Below, in pieces: positions 19,960 to 30,696 of a DNA stretch of 64,000 bases. The stretch is from Synechococcus sp. AG-679-B05 (GTDB lineage Bacteria; Cyanobacteriota; Cyanobacteriia; PCC-6307; Cyanobiaceae): assembly GCA_003210795.1 (NCBI GenBank), contig QCUJ01000004.1, positions 1 to 64,000 of the forward strand. The letters are read 5' to 3'. The notes under the pieces are model-generated. The model did no database searches, was not told where the DNA came from, and saw nothing but the letters and a program-made list of their open reading frames with translations. How positions within the stretch are numbered: position 1 is the stretch's first letter; each line of letters begins with the position of its first letter. The translations under genes and the position numbers were made by a program.

Positions 19960-20517
19960 ATGGGCATGGCTATGAACCTGATCGGCATCGGTGCTGCAGC
20001 GTCTGCTCTGCTGATGAGCATGCCGCTGCAGCTACTGGCGGCGGAGGACTTGGAGCCAGGCGCCCTAGGGCTGAGCAGTTGGCCTGGGCGGTTGCTCGAT
20101 TCCGTGGCGGTCCCAAAGCCGGACCAGAAGACGGTGCTGACCCCAGCGGAGATTCGTGAGGTGTCTCTTCCAGTTCCCGCTGCAATTCTGCCGCCGCCCA
20201 AATTGAAGCCTGTGCCTTCTGTGGTTCGGGTGTTGACGGGTGAAGCCAGCTGGTACGGCCCGGGCTTCTACGGCAACCGCACTGCAAACGGAGAGATCTA
20301 TCGCCCCGGCACGATGACAGCGGCCCATCGCACCTTGCCTTTCGGCACCAAAGTGAGAGTGACCAATCTGTGGAATGGACGGAAGGCCGTGATCCGGATT
20401 AACGACCGTGGTCCTTTCGTTGATCATCGCGTGATCGATCTGGGCCACGGAGCAGCCAGCCACCTCGGACTGACAGCGTCTGGGATCGCCCAGGTGAAAC
20501 TTGAGGTGTTGCGCTGA
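19960..20517 (+). CDS. rlpA: RlpA-like septal lytic transglycosylase
   Basis: 185 residues. A hydrophobic N-terminus (LIGIGAAASALLMSMPLQLLA, residues 5-25) ends in LLAAED, a signal-peptide cleavage pattern. The C-terminal double-psi beta-barrel carries GEASWYGPGFYGNRTANGE, AAHRTLPFGTKVRVTN and VIRINDRGPF, where the conserved Asp acts. No SPOR domain is present, as in other cyanobacterial short forms. ATGs at 19966 and 19972 are alternative starts. Its stop overlaps the proposed panC start. Confidence 0.85.
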   Translation: MGMAMNLIGIGAAASALLMSMPLQLLAAEDLEPGALGLSSWPGRLLDSVAVPKPDQKTVLTPAEIREVSLPVPAAILPPPKLKPVPSVVRVLTGEASWYGPGFYGNRTANGEIYRPGTMTAAHRTLPFGTKVRVTNLWNGRKAVIRINDRGPFVDHRVIDLGHGAASHLGLTASGIAQVKLEVLR

Positions 20518-22028
20518 CTCTGCGTCTTCTCACAACGGAGCAAGAGCTGCGCGGATGGTGCCAAGGTGCGGATGCCGCCGTGCAGTTCGTTCCCACCATG
20601 GGTGCTCTGCATGCCGGCCATGGTGCCTTGATTCAGCGTGCTGCGCAGCAGGGGCTAGTGCTGGTGAGCGTGTTTGTGAACCCCCTGCAGTTCGGACCTT
20701 CGGAGGATTTTGATCACTATCCGCGCACTCTCGATGCGGATTGTCTGATGGCTGAGGAGTGGGGGGCCGCGGCGCTATGGGCTCCCAGCGTGGCAACGGT
20801 GTATCCCCAGGATCGGCAGGTTCCCACCCGTGTCGCACCAGTGGCGTTGCAGCAGCATCTCTGCGGTGCCGGACGACCGGGCCATTTCGACGGGGTGGTC
20901 ACTGTGGTGGCAAGGCTTCTGGATCTTGTGCGACCGCAGCAGATCTGGCTTGGGGAGAAGGACTGGCAGCAGCTGGTGATCCTGCGTCGCCTGGTCCAGG
21001 ACCTCTACTTGCCGGTGAGGGTCTTCGCCGTCGCCACGTCCCGAGAGAAAGACGGGCTTGCACGAAGCTCTCGCAACAAATACCTCTCCCCGTCTCAGCG
21101 GCTTCAGGCCTCAGCCCTGCCGTTCATCCTGGGCCGTGCGGCTGCCGATTCTCCTTTGGCAGCGATTCGCCGCGACCTCACCGAAGCCGGTCTCGAGGTG
21201 GAGTATGTAGAGAGGGTTGACCCTCTTACCCTGCAACCCTGCGGAGCAGAGAAGGCGATTTCGCTGCTTGCAGCCGCGGTGCGCTGTGGAACGACCCGAC
21301 TGATCGATCACGTTTTCTTGATGACCCGCCAGCCCCTCGTCGCGATCGATGGCCCCGCTGGTGCCGGGAAAAGCACGGTGACCCGCTCGTTTGCTGAACG
21401 CCTTGGCCTTACTTACCTCGACACCGGTGCGATGTATCGCTCGGTGACCTGGTGGGTGCAGAAGAACGGTGTGGATCCCGCTGATGCTGCTGCGATCGAA
21501 CCGTTGCTGGCTCGGTTCGAGCTGCAGCTGCAGTCAAACCCCGGGGCTGGGCAGCTGGTGCTGGTCAATGGTGTGGACGTGAGCGAAGCGATCCGATCCC
21601 CGGAGGTGACGGCGTCTGTGTCTGCGGTGGCGGCGCATCGTTGCGTCCGCCAGGGGCTCACCGCTCAGCAGAAGGCCATGGGGGCCAAAGGTGGCCTGGT
21701 GGCTGAGGGGCGAGACATCGGTACGGCCGTGTTCCCCGATGCGGATTTGAAGGTGTTTCTGACGGCAACCGTGTCCGAGCGGGCCCGACGGCGCGCCCTG
21801 GATTTGGCGCAGCGCGGTTTCCCTGTGCCCGAGAGCGCCGAGCTGGAGGCCCAGATTGCTGAGCGGGATCATCTCGACAGCACCCGGGAGGAGGCGCCGC
21901 TGATCCATGCTTCTGATGCGGTGGAACTCGTGACGGATGGCATGGATATCGAAGCTGTGATCGAGGCCCTGATTGCAGAGTTCCGCTCCCGTGTTGCTGA
22001 GGAGGCCTGGCCTACGCCAGCGGGCTGA
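20514..22028 (+). CDS. panC-cmk: Bifunctional pantothenate synthetase / cytidylate kinase
   Basis: A fusion typical of cyanobacteria, about 504 residues. The PanC half joins pantoate and beta-alanine (VPTMGALHAGH, GEKDWQQLVILRRLV, TSREKDGLARSSRN). The Cmk half starts near residue 272 with a P-loop IDGPAGAGKSTVTRS, then DTGAMYRSVTWW and EGRDIGTAVFPDADLKVFL. Clear PanC sequence (LLTTEQELRGW) precedes the first GTG (20580), and no ATG/GTG/TTG lies in frame between the upstream TGA and that GTG. CTG at 20514, overlapping the rlpA TGA and seven bases after GAGG, is the best start seen. Confidence 0.9.
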   Translation: MTLRLLTTEQELRGWCQGADAAVQFVPTMGALHAGHGALIQRAAQQGLVLVSVFVNPLQFGPSEDFDHYPRTLDADCLMAEEWGAAALWAPSVATVYPQDRQVPTRVAPVALQQHLCGAGRPGHFDGVVTVVARLLDLVRPQQIWLGEKDWQQLVILRRLVQDLYLPVRVFAVATSREKDGLARSSRNKYLSPSQRLQASALPFILGRAAADSPLAAIRRDLTEAGLEVEYVERVDPLTLQPCGAEKAISLLAAAVRCGTTRLIDHVFLMTRQPLVAIDGPAGAGKSTVTRSFAERLGLTYLDTGAMYRSVTWWVQKNGVDPADAAAIEPLLARFELQLQSNPGAGQLVLVNGVDVSEAIRSPEVTASVSAVAAHRCVRQGLTAQQKAMGAKGGLVAEGRDIGTAVFPDADLKVFLTATVSERARRRALDLAQRGFPVPESAELEAQIAERDHLDSTREEAPLIHASDAVELVTDGMDIEAVIEALIAEFRSRVAEEAWPTPAG

Positions 22029-22491
22029 GCTCATCCAAAAGGTTGCTGCAGGCATCCTCGAGCAGATCAAGAACATGCTCAAAGCCCGCTTCACCGCCGT
22101 AGTAAGGATCAGGAACTTCCGTTTCCTTGAAACGACTTGCGTAGCTCAGCATTGGCTTCACGGTGGCCAAAGCATTTGGGCCTGCCTCCTGAGCCAGGCT
22201 TTCAACGGCGGCCAGGTTGTCGTTGTCCATGGTCAACACCAGATCGAAACTGGAGAAGTCGTCGAGGCTGATCTGACGTGCCCGACTCGGTAGGTCGATC
22301 CCCCGTCGGTTGGCGGCTGCTGTCATCCTGCGGTCGGCGGGGTTGCCGACATGCCAGCCGCCGGTTCCAGCGGAATCCACCACGAACTGATCAATTAGCC
22401 CCCGTTGCTTCAGCAGATGCAGGAAGACACCTTCCGCAGCGGGGGATCGGCAGATGTTGCCGAGGCACACGAACAGCAGCTTCTGGGTCAT
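22012..22491 (-). CDS. ptpA: Low-molecular-weight protein tyrosine phosphatase
   Basis: 159 residues with the phosphate loop FVCLGNICRSP near the N-terminus (nucleophile Cys, Arg), VDSAGTGGWHVG, and the general-acid DPYYGG loop. Such phosphatases act in exopolysaccharide control or signalling; the target here is unknown. Its ATG overlaps the rpcF stop by four bases, so it is coupled to the phycocyanin-lyase operon, and it is the customary border gene of the rod locus. It converges with panC-cmk. Confidence 0.92.
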   Translation of the reverse strand: MTQKLLFVCLGNICRSPAAEGVFLHLLKQRGLIDQFVVDSAGTGGWHVGNPADRRMTAAANRRGIDLPSRARQISLDDFSSFDLVLTMDNDNLAAVESLAQEAGPNALATVKPMLSYASRFKETEVPDPYYGGEAGFEHVLDLLEDACSNLLDELSPLA

Positions 22492-23120
22492 TCGGCGTTG
22501 AGGCGTTGAAGGGCGAGTTGGGCCCGGAGGCGCACCACCTTGACATCCTCGGAAGAGGAGGAGAGCTGCCGCAACAGAGCCAGGGCCTGATCAGTCATCG
22601 AACCCGACACGTTGGAGTGTTGCAGGCGCCGTTCGAGTCCGAAAGCAGCGGCGTAGCGGACCACCCATTCGTCGTCTCGGCCAGCCAGCAGCAGCCCGTC
22701 GCAGCAGCGACGGAGGGCATCAGCATCCCTGCTGTTGTTCAGGTCCAGCTCGGCCAGGCCCCTTGTTGCTGCTCGCCGCACACTCGGTGCGATGTCGGCC
22801 TGGAGAGCGTGTTCGAGAAGTTCGAGCCCCCTGGGGTCACGCAGTGTTGCAAGCACCTTTACCACCCAGGCCCGGGCGCCGTAGTTCCTGGCATCCAGGT
22901 TTACCAGCAGCTTGGGAACAACCGCGCATCCCAATCGGATTAAGCCCTCGGTCGCCACGTTGGCTACAGCAGGGTTGTTGAACCCCAGCACCTTGATCAG
23001 CGTTTCGGCAGCTTCCGGATCCTGGAGTGACGCGATGGCCTGGGTCGCCTGAACCAGTTCAGCCGTGCTGGTGGCCCGGTTCAACCGTGCAAACGCTGCT
23101 GTGAGCTCAGCTGTCGCCAT
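22488..23120 (-). CDS. rpcF: Phycocyanin alpha-84 bilin lyase subunit, F type
   Basis: 210 residues of HEAT-like helix pairs (PEAAETLIKVLGF, PAVANVATEGLIRLG, VRRAATRGLAELDLN, DEWVVRYAAAFGLE). It resembles CpcF, which with CpcE attaches phycocyanobilin to Cys84 of phycocyanin alpha. The NHCQG motif of PecF/RpcG isomerases is absent, so plain ligation without isomerisation is expected. Start and rpcE stop share one base (TGATG). Confidence 0.88.
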   Translation of the reverse strand: MATAELTAAFARLNRATSTAELVQATQAIASLQDPEAAETLIKVLGFNNPAVANVATEGLIRLGCAVVPKLLVNLDARNYGARAWVVKVLATLRDPRGLELLEHALQADIAPSVRRAATRGLAELDLNNSRDADALRRCCDGLLLAGRDDEWVVRYAAAFGLERRLQHSNVSGSMTDQALALLRQLSSSSEDVKVVRLRAQLALQRLNAE

Positions 23121-23899
23121 CAGATCAGCGCATCCATGGCTCGAAGCACCTGCGGATCCTCGCTGTGTTCCGCCAGGCTGCGCAAGGCCACGAGTTTGAG
23201 GCTGGGTTCCACCGCAGCTGCACAGATGGCCGAGCCTGCCCCGGTCCAGCCCGTGGCGCCCAGATCCAGCAGTGCACCTCGGCGCACCAGGGCCTCAGGG
23301 TGTTTGAGCAACTCGATCAACTGCACTCCCCAGCTGGAATCACCGGTCAGTTGGAGAAGGGCCCTGTAGGCGGCAGCGCGGATCAGAGGGCGCGGATGGT
23401 TTGCGAAAGGGCGAATTGCCGCCAGGGTTTCAGCGCTGCAAAGACCGATGTCACCGAGGGCCTCGATCAGCGCTTCGCAGGGCTCCTGAAGCAAGGGTGA
23501 GCCGGTCTGTTCGCCTCCAGCGACTGCGGTGCCGCTTTCAATCAGGCGTCGGATGCCGGGTACTGCAGCTGGATCCCTCAGCCGTCCGAGGCTGCGAGCT
23601 GCTTCCTCGCGCATGGTGTAATCGGTTGAGTTCAGCAGTTCGCACAGAGGGTTGCGGGCCGCCGGGTTTCCTAGTCGTCCGAGGGCACGGATGGCATTCA
23701 GCGCAACCCCGCGACGGTCTTGGTCGACCGGTGTCTGCTCCAGTGCTTTAAGCGTCTTCAGGAGCAGAGGTACCGCTTCTGGGTGGCGGCTTCGCATCTT
23801 CCCCAGCCACCAGGCGGCGTAGTACTGCGCGGATGGATCGGCGCTCATGCCGAGGTTTGCGATCACCTGAGTTTCGTTCAGGGGCGCCGTCACAGCCAT
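23120..23899 (-). CDS. rpcE: Phycocyanin alpha-84 bilin lyase subunit, E type
   Basis: 259 residues of HEAT/E-Z repeats. The N-terminal YYAAWWLGKM and REEAARSLGRLRDP blocks are typical of CpcE/RpcE. It works as a heterodimer with RpcF to attach bilin at Cys84 of RpcA. The presence of separate rpcE and rpcF, instead of the fused rpcG, predicts phycocyanobilin at alpha-84 (inference). It overlaps rpcT by ten bases. Confidence 0.88.
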   Translation of the reverse strand: MAVTAPLNETQVIANLGMSADPSAQYYAAWWLGKMRSRHPEAVPLLLKTLKALEQTPVDQDRRGVALNAIRALGRLGNPAARNPLCELLNSTDYTMREEAARSLGRLRDPAAVPGIRRLIESGTAVAGGEQTGSPLLQEPCEALIEALGDIGLCSAETLAAIRPFANHPRPLIRAAAYRALLQLTGDSSWGVQLIELLKHPEALVRRGALLDLGATGWTGAGSAICAAAVEPSLKLVALRSLAEHSEDPQVLRAMDALI

Positions 23900-24480
23900 G
23901 CGTTCGTCATGTCCGAAGCCCAGCTCTCGGTTCTGCGGAAGCGGAATTCACCGGCGACCGATCCCCAGCAGCGTTCATTGGTGATGGGGTCATGCCCCCG
24001 ATCCAGAGTCGCGAGGGCGTCGCCCTGGAGATGGAATCGACTCACCAGCACGGTGTCTTTGCCGTTGCGGTGCACGATGCAACGACAGCCCGGTTCCATG
24101 GCTCCGTGATATCCATCCGACTGCTCCACAACCTGGTAGTGGCATTGGTCCAGACAGATGAGATCGTCGTCACGAATCTCTTGTCGCTGGTGCGGATTAA
24201 AGGTTGCTGTTGCAAAGCGAGCTGGGTCGCGGAAGGTGTGGTTCCAGAGCTTGATCGTGCCTTTGGACTGCTCCTCCGCCCGAATCATTCGTAGCCGATA
24301 AGGGTTCTTGGGATCCACTGCATAGCTTTGCTCCAGCAGGATCGATCCTGGTTGTAAATGCTCCAGAGGTCGATAGCGCAGGAAAATGTGGGCGTACAAC
24401 GGTGGATTGTCGAACGCCTGCTGCTGATTGCTGTACTCACCACAAAGCAGAGTGAGGAAACGCCGGACATCGGGGGTCAT
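23890..24480 (-). CDS. rpcT: CpcT/CpeT-type bilin lyase for phycocyanin beta
   Basis: 196 residues from ATG 24480 (MTPDVRRFLTLLCGEYSNQ), with the family blocks HIFLRYRPL, LLEQSYAVDPKNPYRLR, MEPGCRCIVHRNGKDTVLVS and DRGHDP. CpcT-type lyases attach the bilin at Cys153 of phycocyanin beta. It starts just beyond the rpcA terminator and leads the overlapping unit rpcT-rpcE-rpcF-ptpA. The open frame runs 11 codons further upstream into the terminator, which is unlikely to be coding. Confidence 0.88.
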   Translation of the reverse strand: MTPDVRRFLTLLCGEYSNQQQAFDNPPLYAHIFLRYRPLEHLQPGSILLEQSYAVDPKNPYRLRMIRAEEQSKGTIKLWNHTFRDPARFATATFNPHQRQEIRDDDLICLDQCHYQVVEQSDGYHGAMEPGCRCIVHRNGKDTVLVSRFHLQGDALATLDRGHDPITNERCWGSVAGEFRFRRTESWASDMTNAWL

Positions 24481-24514
24481 CGCACGACTCGTTTGTGGTC
24501 CGGAAGCAAACAAT

Positions 24515-24545
24515 AAAAAAAGCCCCCCTTTGAAGGAGGGCTGAG
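24515..24545 (-). terminator. Rho-independent terminator after rpcBA
   Basis: On the minus strand, AGCCCTCC and GGGGGGCT form a stem followed by a run of seven T. It lies 18 bases past the rpcA stop and before rpcT, which should lower lyase expression relative to the phycocyanin subunits. Confidence 0.85.
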
Positions 24546-24563
24546 GGCATAGCGCAGCTCTGA

Positions 24564-25052
24564 TCAGATCAGGGCATTGATGGCGTAGTCGATGTAGCTG
24601 TTGGCTTCAGTGGCTGCGTCACCACTGAGACCATGGTTGGACTTGATGTGCTTTAGAGCTTCCACATACCAGGAAGGAGAGAGCTCGAAAGTGCGGTTGA
24701 TCTCGTCCAGGCCCGCGATCAGGTAGTCGTCCATGGGGCCGGTGCCACCTGCCACCAGGCAGTAAGTGATCATGCGCAGGTAGTAGCCCACGTCACGGGA
24801 GCACTTGGCTTTCCCTTCATTAGTGGAGGCGTAATTAGCGCCTTCCATCTGGGTGGTGTAAGGGAACTTGGTGTAAACGGCCTGAGCGGCACCGTTCACC
24901 AAGGCGTCAGCCTTGCTGGTGAGAGCCTTGGCAGCCTCCAGGCTGGCTTTGGCACGGTTGAAGCGGCCTGAAGCGGCTTGCACTTCTGTGTTGCTCAGGA
25001 AACGACCCTGAGAATCAGCTGCTGCAACAGCTTCGGTGAGAGGGGTTTTCAT
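24564..25052 (-). CDS. rpcA: R-phycocyanin alpha subunit
   Basis: 162 residues, starting [20 protein letters not shown]. Cys84 in [15 protein letters not shown] is the bilin site attached by RpcE/Rpc[19 protein letters not shown] and [12 protein letters not shown] complete the alpha globin-like fold. Phycocyanin forms the core-proximal disc of the rods. It follows rpcB by about 40 bases in one transcript. Confidence 0.97.
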   Translation of the reverse strand: MKTPLTEAVAAADSQGRFLSNTEVQAASGRFNRAKASLEAAKALTSKADALVNGAAQAVYTKFPYTTQMEGANYASTNEGKAKCSRDVGYYLRMITYCLVAGGTGPMDDYLIAGLDEINRTFELSPSWYVEALKHIKSNHGLSGDAATEANSYIDYAINALI

Positions 25053-25093
25053 GAATCTGTAAAAGGATTAATGACGTCGAATCCAGGCGCCGA

Positions 25094-25612
25094 TCAGGCG
25101 ACAGACGCGGCCGCGCGATCGAAGTAAGTGCCGATCTCACTGCTCAGTGAGGCACAGTCTCCAGCGGAGATGTCAGCTTTGTCGTTGATGATTGCCAGAG
25201 CGGTTTCCTTCATCAGGTTCACGCCAGCTGCCACAGAAGCACCAGGGGTGCCAAGGGCGAGATAGGTCTCGCGCAGACCGTTCAGGCAACGGTCTTCCAT
25301 CACGGAAGCATCACCGGTGAATGCGGAGTAGGTGACGTAGCGCAAGATGATTTCCATGTCGCGCAGGCAGGCAGCCATGCGACGGGAGGTGTAGGCATTA
25401 CCGCCGGGGGCGATCAAGGCCGGTTGCTGAGCGAACAACTGGCGTGCTGCCGAAGCCACGATGGTGGAAGCACTGCTGGAGATGCGATTCACGGCATCCA
25501 GACGCTTGTTGCTGTCAGAAACCATGGCAGCGAGAGCATCGATCTCGCTGGTGTTGATGAATTGTCCCCGGGCGTCGGCCTGGGCGACAACCTTGGTGAA
25601 GGCGTCGAACAT
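25094..25612 (-). CDS. rpcB: R-phycocyanin beta subunit
   Basis: 172 residues, starting [17 protein letters not shown]. Cys82 ([12 protein letters not shown]) and Cys153 ([11 protein letters not shown]) are the two bilin sites. Asn72 (PGGNAYTS) is the residue methylated in this family. First gene of the rpcBA unit, with a leader of about 170 bases after the pebB stop. Confidence 0.97.
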   Translation of the reverse strand: MFDAFTKVVAQADARGQFINTSEIDALAAMVSDSNKRLDAVNRISSSASTIVASAARQLFAQQPALIAPGGNAYTSRRMAACLRDMEIILRYVTYSAFTGDASVMEDRCLNGLRETYLALGTPGASVAAGVNLMKETALAIINDKADISAGDCASLSSEIGTYFDRAAASVA

Positions 25613-25788
25613 GGTTGTTGTCCTGTTAACTACGTCTGGAGAGGGATCTCAGACTCAGATGGGATGGAAAAAAGCTATTGCCCTCATCCCGTCGTTGGTG
25701 ATTCTGACCAAAGAGCCGGACGCTCCCCGAAAGCTGTTCATAATGCTTAACTCCCTTGCCACGACAAGGAAGTCAGCGGTTTTACAGC
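25613..25788 (-). promoter_or_regulatory. Leader/promoter region of rpcBA
   Basis: About 175 bases between pebB and rpcB, both on the minus strand. It holds a CCTTG...CAAGG hairpin without a T run just after pebB. Given the strong expression expected of phycocyanin, the rpcBA promoter should be here, but no -10/-35 pair can be named with confidence. Confidence 0.4.
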
Positions 25789-27883
<2,095 letters not shown>

Positions 27884-27927
27884 TGATGTTGCCGAGCATT
27901 GATACTAATCGGTTGTCAAATTTTCAC

Positions 27928-28209
27928 TCAGTTTTTTGATTGCTGGGCATTTCTCTGGGCCACTAACTGTGACATAACCTCGTCAAGTCGATTCAGTTCT
28001 TGATGTTCGGCAATCGTGGCGTCGATTTTCTTTTGAGATAGCCTCAACTTTTTCCCGAGGCTCACAACATCTTGAAAAAGACGCTCTTTGTATAAAGCTA
28101 GTTCGTCTATCGATTCTTGTAATTCTTTGATGCTTGGGGGCTCGGAGTGAGGTTGTTCCATGACGTCAAGCAATGTTTTGTGTAGTTTACTTAGCCCCTG
28201 GGCTGACAT
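27928..28209 (-). CDS. Small coiled-coil protein of the rod locus, unknown function
   Basis: 93 residues (MSAQGLSKLHKTLLDVM), almost entirely helical, with heptads through IKELQESIDELALYKERLF and KIDATIAEHQELNRLDEVM. No cysteine, membrane segment or known domain is seen. It precedes cpeU on the same strand and is divergent from cpeBA, so a link to phycoerythrin assembly is plausible by context only. Confidence 0.6.
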   Translation of the reverse strand: MSAQGLSKLHKTLLDVMEQPHSEPPSIKELQESIDELALYKERLFQDVVSLGKKLRLSQKKIDATIAEHQELNRLDEVMSQLVAQRNAQQSKN

Positions 28210-29043
<834 letters not shown>

Positions 29044-29099
29044 TTGATCTGAACTCATTTTTCATCAAACATTCAGCACCACTATTTAAGGCTTCTTAA

Positions 29100-29594
<495 letters not shown>

Positions 29595-29616
29595 ATCAAA
29601 GATAGATTCAAATTCA

Positions 29617-29642
29617 GGGTGGTCTTAGACCACCCTTTTTTT
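29617..29642 (+). terminator. Rho-independent terminator after cpeBA
   Basis: GGGTGGTC and GACCACCC form an 8-bp stem with a three-base loop, followed by seven or more T. It lies 22 bases after the cpeA stop. Confidence 0.92.
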
Positions 29643-29742
29643 ATGCCCAAAACTATTCGTAGCCTTTGCGTTCTCACGGTTGGCGGTGGGGGGAGGCTTC
29701 ACGAAGGAGAACAAAACCCATTATGATCATAATAAAGTTAAA

Positions 29743-30168
29743 ATGACAACGTTCATCCTTTCCCACAACCTTCAGGTTCAATCCGAAGGAGTCCCAGCAT
29801 TTATCAATCAAGAACTGGCGGAAGGTTTAAAATCTTGCTCTAATTCAATATCCAGTAGTGAAGTGATTAATCATCCACATTGGATTATTAAAATCACTTC
29901 CTCTCTATCTCATTCAGAGTTGGCTGTTGAATTAGTAAAAGCGTGGAAAGCCTATAGAGCAAAGCAGGGCCATCAAACAGACCATACAATTTTGGCTCTG
30001 GGTGGCAAGAAAGATACTGATGCAATGCCAAATGCCCCTCTTCAGAAAGATTTTTGGGGGGTTGATTTGGTCGAAGTTGACGACAAATCGGCTTTTCTTG
30101 AAGCTATAAATTGGGAGATGCTTAAGGCATCTCGCAATCCTGATAATATTTTTGAAGTTTATCTATGA
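29743..30168 (+). CDS. DUF2656-like protein of the phycobilisome locus
   Basis: 141 residues from ATG 29743 (MTTFILSHNLQVQSEGVPAF). The N-terminal MTTFxLSHNLQVQ block is the mark of a family (DUF2656) found in phycobilisome-containing cyanobacteria. It has no signal, membrane segment or cysteine. The function is unknown. It lies past the cpeA terminator and so needs its own promoter or readthrough; its 3' end faces the CpcD-like gene. Confidence 0.65.
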   Translation: MTTFILSHNLQVQSEGVPAFINQELAEGLKSCSNSISSSEVINHPHWIIKITSSLSHSELAVELVKAWKAYRAKQGHQTDHTILALGGKKDTDAMPNAPLQKDFWGVDLVEVDDKSAFLEAINWEMLKASRNPDNIFEVYL

Positions 30169-30181
30169 AATTGATTTGTTT

Positions 30182-30535
30182 TTAGCGAGCCTTGCGCCTC
30201 CCTCTTTTGCGGGCGGGTTTTTTCTCTTCGGTATAGCTCTCTTCTGCTTTTACGGAATCCTCTTCTTTGCCTTTGCTGCTCGGTTTCGTTGCTACAACTA
30301 CCTTTTCAAGTAGTTTTTGGGATTGAGCCTTCAATTTTTCGCCGGTATTTTTAGCGCTTTTTCCTGGCTTTTGGTCAGGTTGGACATCTGTAATTATGCC
30401 TCCATTTTGCATAAAAGATGTCATCCATCTGCTCATCAATCGCGTATCGAGGGAAATTGTTTGTGGAGTAGTAGGCCTCGAATCAGGCATTACACCAACT
30501 GATACCCTTAGAAAACGACCTGGGAAGGGACCCAT
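30182..30535 (-). CDS. Small CpcD-like protein with basic C-terminal tail
   Basis: 117 residues. Residues about 7-55 (RFLRVSVGV, then SLDTRLMSRWMTSFMQNGG, then IITDVQP) follow the CpcD/ApcC pattern: an edge strand, a helix and a GG-x-I-x-x-V-x-P end, as also seen at the C-termini of MpeD and CpeE in this window. The rest is a charged Lys/Glu tail ending KKPARKRGRRKAR. A role as rod-capping or accessory linker is inferred from the fold only. It is divergent from cpeY. Confidence 0.55.
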   Translation of the reverse strand: MGPFPGRFLRVSVGVMPDSRPTTPQTISLDTRLMSRWMTSFMQNGGIITDVQPDQKPGKSAKNTGEKLKAQSQKLLEKVVVATKPSSKGKEEDSVKAEESYTEEKKPARKRGRRKAR

Positions 30536-30696
30536 ATTCAGATGTTAGAACTTTATGCATTATCTTTTGCATTCCTGATATTGCAAGTCAAATAACATTT
30601 TTCTTAGCCTGGCTAGTGGTCTTTGGCTTCTAGGGCTTTGGCTGGTCATTTAGCGATTCAAGGATGTAAAATTAGTTAATAGCTTATTTGATCTTG

